NCBI RefSeq assembly: GCF_047663525.1
Contig: NC_092593.1
Coordinates: 30,716,501-30,780,500 of the forward strand
Length of the DNA stretch: 64,000 nt
Origin: Anas platyrhynchos
Lineage: Eukaryota; Chordata; Aves; Anseriformes; Anatidae
Reading direction: 5' to 3'
The position numbers and the translations under genes were made by a program. Below the pieces are notes generated by a model. It was not told where the DNA came from. It searched no databases and saw only the letters and a program-made list of their open reading frames with translations. Positions 10,826-22,760 of the stretch are shown piece after piece. The number at the start of each line of letters is the position of its first letter. Position 1 is the stretch's first letter.

Positions 10826-10879
10826 AGGGAAGATACCATCGTCAGGGAAGATACCATCATCAGGGGAGATACCATCCCG
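10826..10879 (+). repeat. Three 18-bp tandem repeats in the LTR-like block
   Basis: Three consecutive 18-base units built on AGGGAAGATACCATC begin at 10826, 10844 and 10862, the last one diverged. They lie just downstream of the TATA-like box, where transcription would be expected to begin. Confidence 0.8.
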
Positions 10880-11059
10880 AGGACATACAACATCCTTAGG
10901 ACCTCCTGACTCCTGGGATCAGTCGACGGGCTGAGCCTCTCTTCCCCCCCCATTGGGACGCCTTTGGGTGAGATCTGAATATTTGCTTATAAATCTCTAT
11001 AGAGTCTTTGATCCTTTTAACACGTTTATTTCTAGGCTGCGCACCTGTAACACCTATAG

Positions 11060-11111
11060 CACCTAGAACCCACACCTAGAACCCGCACCTAGAACCCGCA
11101 CCTAGAACCCC
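11060..11111 (+). repeat. Four 13-bp tandem repeats in the LTR-like block
   Basis: Four consecutive copies of CACCTAGAACCC plus one variable base (A, G, G, C) begin at 11060, 11073, 11086 and 11099. They are flanked by related CACCTGTAA and CACCTATAG fragments. They lie between the TATA-like box and the poly(A) signal, in the R-like part. Confidence 0.85.
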
Positions 11112-11298
11112 TGTAACACCTGTGTATTTCATGCATACTAGCTTGCTTTTGCAGATAGTCACTATCACCGGCAATCCAAAAGAACCTGATTATCTGTTGC
11201 TGTAATAAACCATACTTGATTGCATTGTGATAGCTCTCATTAATGCAACTAGGGTGAGGGTGGTTATCCGTGATAGTTCAGTGTTCTGAATCTAACCA

Positions 11299-11450
11299 GA
11301 CCCCCAGACGGTTAATGCATTGTTGGTGAATGTCTGAGCGGACCCCCAGGTGGTTAATACGTTTTTGGTGAATGTCTGAGCGGACCCCCAGGTGGTTATT
11401 ACGTTTTTGGTGAATGTCCGAACGGACCCCCAGTTTTGGTGAATGTCCGA
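11299..11450 (+). repeat. 42-bp tandem repeat, about 3.6 copies, in the LTR-like block
   Basis: Units starting GACCCCCAG recur exactly every 42 bases at 11299, 11341, 11383 and 11425. Each full unit includes a GGTTA segment and TTGGTGAATGTC; the last copy is truncated. They sit after the poly(A) signal, in the U5-like part. Confidence 0.85.
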
Positions 11451-11517
11451 CTGGTTCAGTACTCTGAATCCAACCGGGCCCGTAACGGTTAATCAGCTAC
11501 ACCCCTTTAACGCGACA

Positions 11518-14500
11518 CCCAGGTCCTATTTCTGGTGCTGCAGGCACAGCCCCGCATGGGGCAGCAGCCCAAAATCCCACCAGGAAGGTGGGCAGTGAGC
11601 ACCGACTTCTCCACTCATAGTTCCCCCTGTCCTTGCAGGGCTTCACTCCTGGAGTGTTGGCCTTTCTTCTTCAGCACTGAGGAGCACGGATGTTCCCTGA
11701 CTGGGACTTTTTCCACTTGCTGCTCAGGGAGAGGTGGGCAGTGGGGTCAGTCTGTGCTTCCTGGGCTCATCCTGTGGTCCGGATCGTGCTGAGTTGGGTC
11801 AGACAGGGGTCCCAGCTCACCTCGCAGTCCCAGTACTGCTGCTCTGACCCTTAACCAAAGAGGGAAAGCAGTGTGGCAGAACCTACCTGTGTTTTCAGGA
11901 AAAAAGTCTCAATAAGGACAGAGCTTACAACCTGCAGCAGTGGTTGCCCTCCCAGAGGGCTGAATTCCTGGTCCCCACTGTTTGTTCAGATTTAGCTTCC
12001 TGTCAAGGGTCACTTCTCTGGTTCCTTTCACGAACATGCACAAGTGATTATGCTCTGTAAAAGCTGTTCTCTCACCGAAGGAACAAGAGCTACGTGTGTT
12101 TCAAGCCAGCTCCCTCCCCTGTGCACTGATGCTCTCGCTGCCTGCAGTGCTCCCAGAAGCGAGGCGAGGTTTGTAGGAAGCAATATCTCTTGTTAGATCA
12201 GCCAATGGATTTCAGAAAAAAAAAGAAAAAAAAAAAAAAACACAACAGACAAGCCATTCTTTAGGCTAAAAGCATATCTGTTTTTCCCAGTTGTGTCAGT
12301 GCTGGCTTTTCCAGCCGTATCTGTGCATCGCATATAACCCGCTGATAAAAGACATGCACCGTGGTCCCTGCGCTATCGAAGTGAGATGTTACAGGAGCAG
12401 TGCCTTTTATTGGCGGCTGCCTGTGATCGGGCAGAGTCCAGTTCTCACTCGCCTCCCTCTGAAAGCCCCTTGGAAGGAGACCCATGTTTGGATGGGGCCT
12501 GACATCAGTGCTCCATCACATTACACACATCGCCCCTTGGTACAGAGCATCCCTGGAAGCGCCTTGCCCAGGCAGCTCATGAGAGCCACAGCTGGATGCA
12601 ACCCTCCTCCGACCCACACGTGACAAGATGAACCTCTGCTTTTTACAAAACTCCTCCAAGATCATACCATATTTGATGTTTCTTTTGTTTTATAGTGCAA
12701 TCCACATATTTTTACATTCCTTTCCCTGGCTGCAATAGCTGTAGTTGCTTCTGCGCAAGTCTAATATGGGCTAGTAATATATCACGGGGGTAAAATTATA
12801 GGTTTTTCTCTAGTGCCAGACATTTGGAAGCATCTGGTTAGATAGAGAAGTACCCAGCATGGATAAATCACGTTTAAAAAGCTTGTAATTTTTTTTTTTT
12901 TTAATGTGTGCTTCCACCTCCTGGGGCATCTCCCCAGCTGGCTGTGGAGGAGTGATTGCCAGTGAAAGCACAACCCAGCGGATGCTCTGCTGGAAAGACA
13001 AGAAAGTAGTGGAAAGGCTCTGAATTCAGTTTTATACCTCATTTACTAGGGATTGCCTTTAAAATTTGGATCTTCAGCTAAACTGGGTTTCCTTTTACGT
13101 TTTTGGCAAAAGAAACATTTTGCACAGGGTTTTCTCAGAGCATCTGTTCTCTTCATTTAAAAACTGGCTTTTTAGGCTATGCTTTATAAGTATGTCATAT
13201 ACCAGTGCTTATATAGTAATTCCCTGCTCCTTATGACAGGATACTCTTTCCAGTTGCATATATCTTCGTCAGACTTTGCCTGTTGGGGCTGGAGATTTCC
13301 ACCTAAGGTGTCTGCCTTGGACTGAGTTATTCTGGGGAAATACCAGCTCAGAGCGACCCAGTCATTTCTAAAAATAAGTCTGTGGAAAATCAAATAATTT
13401 TGTCCGTATTAAAGCAAGTCTGGCTTGCTCCCATGGAAGAGGTAACGGGAAAGGGCGCAGCATACTTTGGAGCAGACGCCTTGAAATTCATTGATGGAGA
13501 AGGGATGAGGTGAGGGAGGGAGAGGGTCTGTGCACTGGAGGTGTGATTTTTGTCATCTCTGAAAATCTATCCAAATCTGGCCAAAACATCCTGGGGTTTG
13601 CAAGTGCTTGGAGAAGACCTACTAGAGCTTTTCAGCTACACTTCCTGAATACACCTGTACATTGGTGATGTTTTACTTTACCAATATCTCCCTCATAACC
13701 AGGGATACAGAGCAGAACTGTCCTTCGTGTGTGTGTGCAGGCTGAAGAGCTTTGGTCTGAAAGAGATAGATAGCTTGTTCCTGGGGGGAGCTGGCTCTCC
13801 TTTTGGTGGCTTCCAGTGGCATGGAAAGAAGCAGGGTGCTAGCTGGAAACGTGGTTGGTTTGCACTTCATGCTTTCATCATGTTTGTGACCATTTTTGTT
13901 TAAAAATAAAAATTAAAAAGAAAGACAGACAGACAGACCATGTCACAAAATGGAGGAAGTTGCATGGTTTCTAGAACCTGTAAAAGCCTAATTACAGTGT
14001 GGTGTGCCTGGGGTGGTCCATCATCCTAAAACCACCAGGGATGCCAAGCTGCCACCAGGACAATGGGGCTGTTTCCATACAGACAGCAGGAGTTGCAGCG
14101 TTTATTTCTGGCCAAGAACAGCACCAGGGAAGAACTGTCATGGGTGCTGGAGAAGGAGCATCAAAGTGAAGCAGGTGATGGGCAGCTTGGATGGCTGGGC
14201 TGCCTCCAACCAGGGACTTGCAGTTTGGGAAGGAGCAGGCTGTTCTTGTATCAGTGCCCGGGTACTCCCTTTGCTAATGCCTTGCTGCTGAGCCAGGCTT
14301 TTCTGTGTTTGCAGGAGGGAAGGTTTGCTCTGCCAGCACCTGCCTTTTGGGTTCATTTTCCTCAGCATCATGGAAGGGGGGCTTCAAACTGTTGTTTATT
14401 AAAGACCCCATCCCAAACTGCAGCAATCCTGCAGTGTTGTGTGTCTTTGCATGTTAAATGACCATGAATCAGTCAAGTTCAAGGACAGGGATGAATAAGG

Positions 14501-17439
14501 TGAGGGTCAGACCACGATGGTCTGCTGTCTGATGGACAAAGAAAGGCATTTTGCCCTCCAGAGAAACCCAGAAAGTGAAGATACTCAAAGCTTAAAAGCA
14601 AAAGAAAAAAAAAAAATCATGTTTACATGAGCTAGAGCCCTATCTCGTTGTCTGTTGGCTGATGGGCAATTACACTTTCCAAACAGGTTGTCTGCCCGGG
14701 TGTGATAAGATAGGAGGGTGTGGGCAGAGTGTTATTGATAGCTTCGGGACGCGCCGTGTCCTGGGGATTTGCGCTGGGGAATGGCGCAATGGGAGATCTC
14801 CCCGAACACCCTTTATGTTCGATTCACAACCGATTTGCTCCAAACAAACGAAGACGTGCATAATCTGCATGAGAAAAGCTTGCAGGGAGACTGGGGGCTC
14901 GGCCCGGCTTCAGCTGCGAGATCCAATATGATAACGTGTGTGTGCATATGGTAGCTGGGTGGGCTTGGAAGGGCCTTTTTGGCTACGGTCCACCTTCCAG
15001 GGAGAGCGTGAGAGGCAGCTGACTCTGTGAGCAGGTTTGGTAGCTGATGGATGAAAACTTGCCGGAGCAGCAGGTCGTGCAAGCTTGACTTGCTAGGCAA
15101 AGTTTGTCTGAGCTGATTTCTGCAGGGCTTGGTCTCGGAATTCAGCTATTTTGAAGCAAGGAATAGCCAAAGCCTGCAAATTGCATCGTTACCCCTCATC
15201 ACACAAAGAAAAACTGAGCTTCTGCAACACCACCCTTCCTAGGAGAAGGGCAGGAGCGGGGTTTTGGTGGTGCAGAGCTCCAGAGGACTGTTGAAAGGCA
15301 GAGAAAACGCCTTTTTCTGTAGTGGTACTATACCGAAAGGCTCTTTTTGAGCAGTGGTGGAGGTGGTCTGCGTAGCAAGGTCCTCTCCCGTCCATTTGTG
15401 CCCTTCGTGTTGTTACAGAGTGAAAGGGAAGGTGTTTTGCTGGTGTTACTTTACTTCTGTTTGAGCTGACATTTCGCATTTCTCTCATCTCTTAATTAAT
15501 CCGTCTCCTGCTTCTTGTCAGTCCCGCTGCACTTGGAAATCTTGAAGTGCAGGGCATTGCTCGGCCGAGCATTTAGCCCAAGTAGATTAGGGAAAGGCAG
15601 GAAGAGCTTCTGATTGTGCTGTATCTGTGGCATAGGTGTTAAAGATGTATTTGTGAGCCAGTCAGAGAAGAATGCTGAGGAAATCCTGTTTGGGTTAATC
15701 TTGTTTAATTTTACAATCAAAAACATATGGCTGGCCATCTGGTGCTTCTTGCAATCAAATATCTCACAATTAACAGTAATTTACTTGCCCTGAGACTTCC
15801 ACGATCTTTGTATGTGGTTTTTTTTTTTTTTTTTTTCCTTCAGCCCTCGTACGTGTGGTCCCCCTGGAGCACTGCTGGGAGTAAGCCGAGCCCCGAGCTG
15901 CCCGTAGGATGTCCTGGTGCCAAATGGTGTGGGGGTCCTGCTGGGTTTCTGCTTACACCCCCAAAATCAGAGGCAGGCAGCGTGTCTTCTGCTTCTCAGG
16001 CCATGGAGGAACCACATTTGGGGTAAGCTACCACTGTACATACCTGCCTATGCATCGCTGCAAAGAGAAATAAGGCTGCAGTTAAGGGCAATGCACTAAT
16101 TAGATCTATGTTTTCCACTGGGCTATGGGGTTTCTTTAGAGCTCTGAGTGATTATTGCCAAAGCAGGTTTTCTGTGGCAGTTTAAGTTACTGAATATAAT
16201 TAAACAAGATGCAGAGGATCCTGAGTACTGTGAAAGCTTTCTGGGGGAATTAGCAGCAAAATGAGATGCAGAATAGGACTCACCAGGCAGATAAACCATT
16301 TTTCTTTGCAATCTTTCCAGCAGGAAGTTTAGAGACACCCAAGACTCATCACACTTTAGCTGGTTGGTGGCAATACAGGTCTGATAGGCAATTACTGGCT
16401 GCAGAACCAGACACCGTGCCTTGGTTTAACCCAAGGATGAATTTGGGCCTTCATGACCTGCAGTATGATAGAGATGCTTTCTGTTTCTGATAACACCAAT
16501 GAATTCGCAGACAGAAGGAGGCAGAATTCTGCCTTTCAGGATGATGGGAGCCATATCTGTTTAATAACGCTGGTGTTGTTGAAAACTGACATTGCTTCTT
16601 CTGAAATACTAATTGGCTGCTTTGGTTCCTTTGGTTACATCCAGAGGTGACATTGGAATTGGAGACTGGTGGCAGCCCCTTCAATAACTTCAGATCTGTT
16701 TTGAATATGTCCTTGCCCAACCACCTCTGTAGCTTAATAGTATGAATAGTGAACGTGAATAAATGAATTCCAGATGACAGATCTGCATACCAGTAGGTAA
16801 GAGCTCTCCCGGGCATTTCTATGTGATTGCTAGCTCTGTTTACTATCCTAATATTTTTTTGATAGCAGATGAGGAAAAATAATTGAGCTCTTCCACTCCT
16901 CCTCCACCAAATCACTGGCTTCATGTGCATTCAGTGTGCTGGTGCTCACTTAATCAGGGAATCAAATCATGGAGCAAAAAGATGTATTCGGATACCAGGG
17001 TATGTTAGACTGCTCTTATGCTCGATCTTCCAAGTTGTTTATTTAAATAGAGAGGAGCCTTCTGAAGGGCAAGAGCGCATTTTAACAGGGTTCCCAAAGG
17101 GAACTTGCCATCGATTGGATATGCACAGCTAGCAGGTATAGAGTTTCACATTGCTCCAGCAGTCGAATTATCAGATCTCGGGGGTGCAGCTTGGGAGTGG
17201 AGCTGACATTCATCCAGAGCAGCTCTCCATCCAGCCTAGATAATGGCAGTTAGAAAAACAAAGTGATTAGTGGAACGCCATGAAAACACAGGTCAATAAA
17301 GTGGTTGTTATTAGAGCAGTGGAAAAATGCTGTGTGTTATGGTTCAGGACCTGTGTACATGAATGTTTCTAGGTAAAAGCTGTTAAATTCAGCACAGAAC
17401 ACATTTTATGAATTCTCCATCGTGTTTCTCCCTTTTCCA
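11518..17439. other. Intergenic stretch, no gene recognised
   Basis: It holds homopolymers A9-G-A15 (12216-12240), T14 (12889-12902), A12 (14605-14616) and T19 (15818-15836), plus a short AGAC run (13922-13938). A 7-bp inverted repeat (CAGACCA, CGA, TGGTCTG) lies at 14508-14524. The longest open frame is 159 codons on the - strand (16451-16930), with no recognisable motif. No interspersed repeat was recognised. Confidence 0.55.
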
Positions 17440-17504
17440 TTTTTTTTTTTAAATTAATTAATTTATATATATATATATATAAAATATATATATATATTTT
17501 TTTT
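17440..17504. repeat. AT-rich low-complexity tract with two TA runs
   Basis: A T10 run is followed by AAATTAATTAATT, a TA run of about 16 bases, AAAA, a second TA run and T8. The two TA runs can pair with each other, making the tract self-complementary and likely length-variable. Confidence 0.85.
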
Positions 17505-17764
17505 CTGGTGGGACCGGGGCAAACTCTTTTGTTCTTCAGTGCAGCAGTTTATGTGGAGTGGACAGAGGCCTTGAGGCTCTCCAGGTGGGATCACTCCCAC
17601 CTGAATGTGCCCTGTCCTTGTATCTGCACCAGTACAGCACAGCCTGTGCCACCATCCGAGCTTCGCTCTGCCAGCGTGCATGCTGCCCCAGGGGAGCAGC
17701 CCATGAGACTTATCCAAGCCTGCTCTTCACCCTGCCTGTGAACACTTGACCCTGTGGGGCTCAT

Positions 17765-18456
17765 CACGGAATCACAGAATGGTTTGCGTTAGAAGGGTCT
17801 TCTAATTAGATCATCTAATTCCAACCCTTCTGCCATGGGCAGGGATCCCTTCTGCTAGACCAGGCTGCCCAAAGCCCCGTCCAACCTGGCCCTGAGCACT
17901 TCCAGGAATGGGACATCCGCAGCTTCTCTAAGCAGTCTGTGCCAGAGCCTCACCAGCCTCATAGTGAAGAATTTCTCCCTAACATCTAATCTAAATCTAC
18001 GTTTTTTCAGTTTAAAGCCATTACCCCTTGTCCTATCCCTGCACTTCCTGACAGAATCCCTCCCCAGCTCTCCTGTAGCCCCCTTTAGGTATTGGAAAGT
18101 TGCTATAATGTCTCCCCGGAGCCTTCTCTTTTCCAGGCTGAACAACCCCAACTCCATCAGCCTGTCTTTGTAGGAGAGGTGCTCCAGCCTCTGGCCATCC
18201 TTGTGGCCTCTTCTGGACTCATTCTAATACTTCCATGTTCTTGTGCTGGGGGCCTCAGAGCTGAAGGCAGGGCTCCAGGTGGGGTCTCACAAGAACAGAG
18301 TAGAGGGGGACAATCCCCTCCCTCACTGGCCACACTGCTTTTGGTGCAGCCCAGGATGCAGCTGGCTTTTTGAGCTGCAAGCACACATTTCCAGCTCATG
18401 TCGAGCTTCTTGTCAACCAACACCCCAGGTCCTTCTCATCAGGGCTGCTCTCAGTA
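17765..18456 (-). mobile_element. CR1-type LINE, 5'-truncated, reverse orientation
   Basis: The left edge has the reverse complement of the CR1 3' octamer tail (CACGGAATCACAGAATGG) followed by the usual CR1 3' end sequence. On the - strand, a 100-codon frame at 17855-18157 reads as the C-terminal end of the CR1 reverse transcriptase protein: LFSLEKRRLRGD, then an RTRGNGFKL block, then FRLDVREKFF and a VRLW-H motif near its end. Everything upstream of that domain is missing or decayed, the normal state of avian CR1 copies. The 5' edge near 18456 is approximate. Confidence 0.9.
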
Positions 18457-19351
18457 ACGCTCTCGTCATGCCATTGTTGCTGCTCACCAAGGCCCATGAA
18501 AGCCTGAATAGCCAGGAGACCTCTGATGCTGTTTAGAAGGGGCTGTGCCATCCCTGCCAGGCAGACAAAAGTCAAGAGGCACTGGGGACAAATAAAAGAT
18601 GATGAATCAGCCATGCCAGGAAGTGAACCTTGTTCTTCAGGAGAGCTGGATTTTGCCAGCACAATAGCTAGATTACAGAGCCATTTCCTCCAATTACTTT
18701 CTCTGTCAAATCTTTGTGTCATCTGGCACTAGGAAAGCTTGGATTCAAATTCATTGTGAATTGGGGCGATGACACCAGAGATTTCTAAATTAATATCCTG
18801 CCAAGAGGAATTGAACTTGTTTTTTCCAATCATGTCAGTTCTGATTCTGTTGCATGTCAGAAAAAAACTTTGGCTTGCCATCTGGTTTTAGGGGTTTAAG
18901 GATTTTAGGGTTAGGGAAATCCTACATTGCTCAGCCCAGCACTACAAGCTTTCTGTGGCCAGGTAGTGTCAGAAAGCTTTGCATTGGGTCCTTGTTGGCA
19001 CCTGGCAATGGAAAAGTGGGGATGGGGGTCAAGGTCACAGGGTGCTGGTGAGAAGGAAAGAGAGGATGATCTCTGAAACAGCAGAAATGTGTATGTCGTG
19101 CACAGGAAGATCTGAGTATGGTGACAGGGTCACCATCAGTGATCAGTGTCTGTATTGAGGACAGAGGGAGGACAGAGTGTCACTGTCATGTATCATGGTA
19201 CAAGTCTCTGTCCCATGTCCTTCTCTCTACATTTCTCACTGCCAGTGTGCAGGCAGGGACTGTGCGGCTGGGAGCATTCATAAGAAGATCTCTATGAAGT
19301 TCTTGGGCTTGGTGGCCATGCTGATGTATGGGTGTGGTGGTGACATAACCA
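18457..19351. other. Spacer between two CR1 fragments, no gene recognised
   Basis: No open frame above about 110 codons and no recognised domain. It contains a TTAGGGTTAGGG-like 12-mer near 18903-18916, too short to be a telomeric tract, and an extended nuclear-receptor half site TCAAGGTCA near 19029. Confidence 0.55.
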
Positions 19352-19600
19352 GAGAATTGTAGAATCATTTAGGTTGGAGAAGACCCCTAAGATCATCAAG
19401 TCTGGCCATCAACCTAACACTATGAAATCTACCACTAAGACATTTCCCCAAGCACCACGTCCATATGTTTCTTAAATAATTCCAGGGACAGGAACTCCAC
19501 CATTTCCCTAGGCAGCCCATTCCAACACTTTACTACCCTTTCAGTGATGATATTCTTCCTGATATCCAGTCTAAATCTCCCCGTCACAACTCGAGGTTGC
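19352..19600 (-). mobile_element. CR1-type LINE 3' end fragment, reverse orientation, diverged
   Basis: The left edge (AATTGTAGAATCATTTAGGTTGGAG) is a decayed CR1 3' tail. The - strand frame at 19435-19779 contains [10 protein letters not shown] followed by [15 protein letters not shown], the CR1 reverse-transcriptase C-terminal signature. The part of that frame beyond about 19600 does not resemble CR1. It lies about 900 bases from another CR1 copy in the same orientation. Confidence 0.8.
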
Positions 19601-22586
19601 CTTCCCCCTAACTGGTGGCAGATAAAGCCTGCCCCAAGCGAGAGGTTAATTAACCCAAGAGGTACTTTTCCTGGTGGTTGCTCTTCGTGCAAGGAGAGGC
19701 TCCTCAGGACAAAACTCGGCCTTGTGCTAAGCCAGGACTGGCTTTGGGACACCATCACCCTGGTCCAAATTCCCTCCATGGCTCAGTGGGCGGCATGGTG
19801 GAGAAGAGGCCTGAAGATGGCCGCTGGGCCCATCTGTGCACTGTCCTCTCCCTGCCAGCAGGGCTGTGACTCCACCAAGACACTGTTGGCCCTGGGTACC
19901 ATGGGCTTTGCCCACCCTTTGGGAAGGGGCGCCCAGTCCCACCATGGGGACTGCAAGTGTGGGGGCACCCTTTATCACTCTCCTGCAGGCTGAGCCTCCG
20001 CGGCTCCTTATCTCCCCGGCTCAGCACCGAGCTGGCTGCAGGAGAAGCCGCCTGGCTTTTGCTTGCCCCCCAGCACCTCCAGCAAAAAGCAGCAGCACCG
20101 GTGTTCATTTGGGACCGTGTGCACTCGCCTTGGGCCCGTAACCCCCCGTAACCCTCTGATGAGGGGCTGCTGGAGCCTTCCTCAGCTGCAGCCCTATAAA
20201 TGCGAACAGATGTGGCTTTGAAAAAGTTCAGCTTTGAGGCAATCTTTCTTTTTTGTACTGGTTTGGTAAAAATTTGCACTTCAGTGGATGTTTGAAAAAA
20301 AAAAATAAAAACAGTGTTTTCAAAGTGAAAATGAAATGAAAACCACGCTATCCACTCCTCTCCCCACAGTGAAACAGTATTTGGAAAGTGGGTCTCTGTT
20401 GTGAAATATTTGAAGCAGAGAGACATCTTTCTTTTTTCTTCTTCCACTTCAACGTTCCTTTCTCTGCTTCTTTTTCCCTTATTTTCCTCACTTTTCAAGT
20501 TCCATTTGCAGCCAGCTCACAGCTCCCCTTGCTCCCCTCATTGCTTGCAGGATGTAGGATATTGCAAGAGGTCTTCTGAAGGGTTGGCCAGTGCTGGTTT
20601 ATGTGCTCATACTGCTGAGCTCGTGGTTGTCACAGCAGGGAGATGCTATCAGCCCTGTCCAATTTATTTATTTTTGTTTTGTTTTGACAATTTATTTTTT
20701 TATTATTTTTATTTTTTTTTATTGCTACTACAGTTTCAAGATTGTCAGGGTTTACATGAAATTCCTATTTTTCCAGGGGTTTTGTGTAAAATGTATTCCG
20801 AAATGAAACTCCCTTTAGAAACTTTTAAGAAACCTTTAAAAACTTTAGAAACTTTGTTCTTATGTAATTTGCTCTATAATTTATGCCTGGTTCCCTGGGG
20901 CTGTGAGCTGGCTGCCTCGGGCCCTGCCAACACATAGGAAGGAAGGTGGATGGCTTCCAAGGAGCTGCTGGTGGTTTACCTGCAGCCAGGGAGCCTATTT
21001 GCACTGGCAACTTGCTAAAATCTTCCTGCAGCTCATCCTTCCCTCCTCGCCAGCTGAACGATGCTCTATTTGGGGAGACGATGATGTATGCTGCAGTCCC
21101 ACGTTAAAGCAGCTCTGTGCCTTGCCAAGGAAAGCTGTAGGTGGTCTCTTCTGGAGACCTGAGCTCAGCGAAGCAACTCTGAGTTAACCAAAGGGGTTGT
21201 TTTGGCCTACGAGCTTTGTAAAGGACTTTTAGCACCTCACAGCTTCCTGCCTGAAAGCTGTGTTAACAAATACCTGCTTGTTCCCCAGCGCTTTCATGTA
21301 GGAAGGGGGAAGCATGGACCTTCTCTGCACATGTGGGGTTTTAAGATCAAAAATCTCTGAGGAACAAATAGCAGGGGGATTGCAGAAAGGCAGGGCTTGA
21401 AGAACAAGCAAGTGAAGCAGACTCTGTGCCGTCCTGTTCTTAGATAGCCACCTTGAGGGATCTTTCTGCCTCCCTAGTGTTTGCTACCTGGGTCTCAGGG
21501 CTCTCAGTCTTTCTTCTGACTAACGTCCCTCACTGCCACAAATGAAACTGGGCTTTTTTTTCCTGCCCCTGCTGGGTGGGGGTCTCCATGTCCTTCATGT
21601 TATGAACTGTTATGTTTGATCTTCTCTACAGTGATGAAACCCTGGACCCCTTCCCAAGCCACGATCCACAAGGAATATGGACATTCGTAGCCTGATGAGA
21701 GCAGGAGCTGCTGGACCTCCCCAGATCCAAGAGACATCTGCTAGGTGTGTACAAACAAATTAGTGTCAGCACAACAAATTCCTTGTCCTTGTTGTCCTGA
21801 GACCTACTGTGTATGCTCTGCCTGCCTGATCTGGATACACATAGTGGATTTAACATGTAGGGACTGTGCTATACATGTATAATCAGGGACGAGCTGCACA
21901 ACCTGTGTGTGTCATCTTGGCCATGGTGTCCTGAGCATCCTATCAAAGAGACGTTTCTCCTCATTCAGTGGGGTATCGAGACTACAATGGATGATGCGAA
22001 GTTGGTACTTGTGCATTGCCTAGACAGGAAGATGTGAAGGAGATGCTGGTCGCTCGCCACACATCCTGGAGCTGGGCTGGTGAAGCTGGGACCAGAAGGT
22101 ACCACTGGGAGCAGGGAAGGACGGGCCCAGTGCTGCAGGTCCATGGCAGTGAGGCAGCCGAGGCTGTGCATTGTGCATGGAGCTGCTCACGTGATTCCCA
22201 CTGAGCCAAAATATTCTTTCAGAAAGAGAACTGACCAGATGTCTTATTATTACTGCTCACAATGCTGTGCTCAGAGTACAACAATCCATCAGGGGGCTCG
22301 GCGCAGCCCTACAGAAAAGTCCCTGACACATTTTTACAGAAGGGCCAGGTTCTCACCACTTGTGTGCATTAGTACTCCTTGACAAATAGCTGTTTGACTT
22401 CGGTTTTGTTCAAAGTCACAGTAGTGTCAAGCACAGGGCTCCTATTCAAGTGCCCACCAATGGTGGTCCACAACTCATTGCTTCCTCTTCTTTTCTTGCT
22501 TTGTTTCTCTGTGACAGTCACTCAGGGACTTTTTTTTCTTACTTTCTTCCTTTTATTTTTTTTCCTGCTCACAGATCTCATAGTTG
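19601..22586. other. Intergenic stretch with the longest non-ACKR3 open frames, no gene supported
   Basis: A 247-codon open frame lies on the - strand (19755-20498) and a 178-codon one on the + strand (20401-20937). The first has a Lys/Glu-rich start and then Ser/Gly/Pro-rich sequence from a GC-rich region. The second is Phe/Leu-rich because it crosses the T-rich tract at 20661-20731. Neither has a domain I recognise, and both look like composition effects. A TATAAATG lies at 20195-20202. Confidence 0.5.
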
Positions 22587-22760
22587 TTTTTTTTTTTTTT
22601 TTTTTTTTTTAAACAGATAATTTAAAAGGATTTATCCGCAGCAATGCAGTGCCTCTAATAAGGACTGTAGAAATGGCTCAGGAATGTATGCTGTGAGGAA
22701 TTTACATTTATATATTGCTGATATAATGCTTGCTTGATTTTTTTTATTTTTTTTTTTTAG
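22587..22760 (+). repeat. T24 tract and a second T-rich tract ending in TAG
   Basis: Twenty-four T lie at 22587-22610. About 130 bases later a T-rich run (22738-22758, interrupted by one A) ends in AG at 22759-22760, followed by GTAATT. The second could serve as a splice acceptor, but no partner is evident. Confidence 0.75.

Larger units (their letters stand above)
10549..11517 (+). mobile_element. Probable solo LTR of an endogenous retrovirus
   Basis: A block of roughly 970 bases starts with TGTCATG and ends with GCGACA (TG...CA ends). It contains in order an AT-rich TATA-like box (10794-10803), an expected start region near 10825, a poly(A) signal AATAAA at 11204-11209 and a U5-like tail of about 300 bases, the U3-R-U5 layout of an LTR. 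Internal tandem repeats of 18, 13 and 42 bp are listed separately. No primer binding site, gag, pol or env reading frame follows, so this would be a solo LTR. I could not find a clean target-site duplication, so the ends are approximate, and I do not assign a family. Confidence 0.6.

Noticed and set aside
16451..16930. 159-codon - strand frame
   Set aside because: No motif recognised and no repeat-protein resemblance; probably chance.
17855..18157. 100-codon - strand frame as a possible gene
   Set aside because: It is the C-terminal remnant of the CR1 reverse-transcriptase protein, so it belongs to the mobile element.
18903..18916. TTAGGGTTAGGG-like sequence suggesting an interstitial telomere
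   Set aside because: Only about two units; too short to distinguish from chance.
20401..20937. 178-codon + strand frame
   Set aside because: Its Phe/Leu-rich middle comes from a T-rich low-complexity tract; no signal peptide or membrane-protein logic overall.
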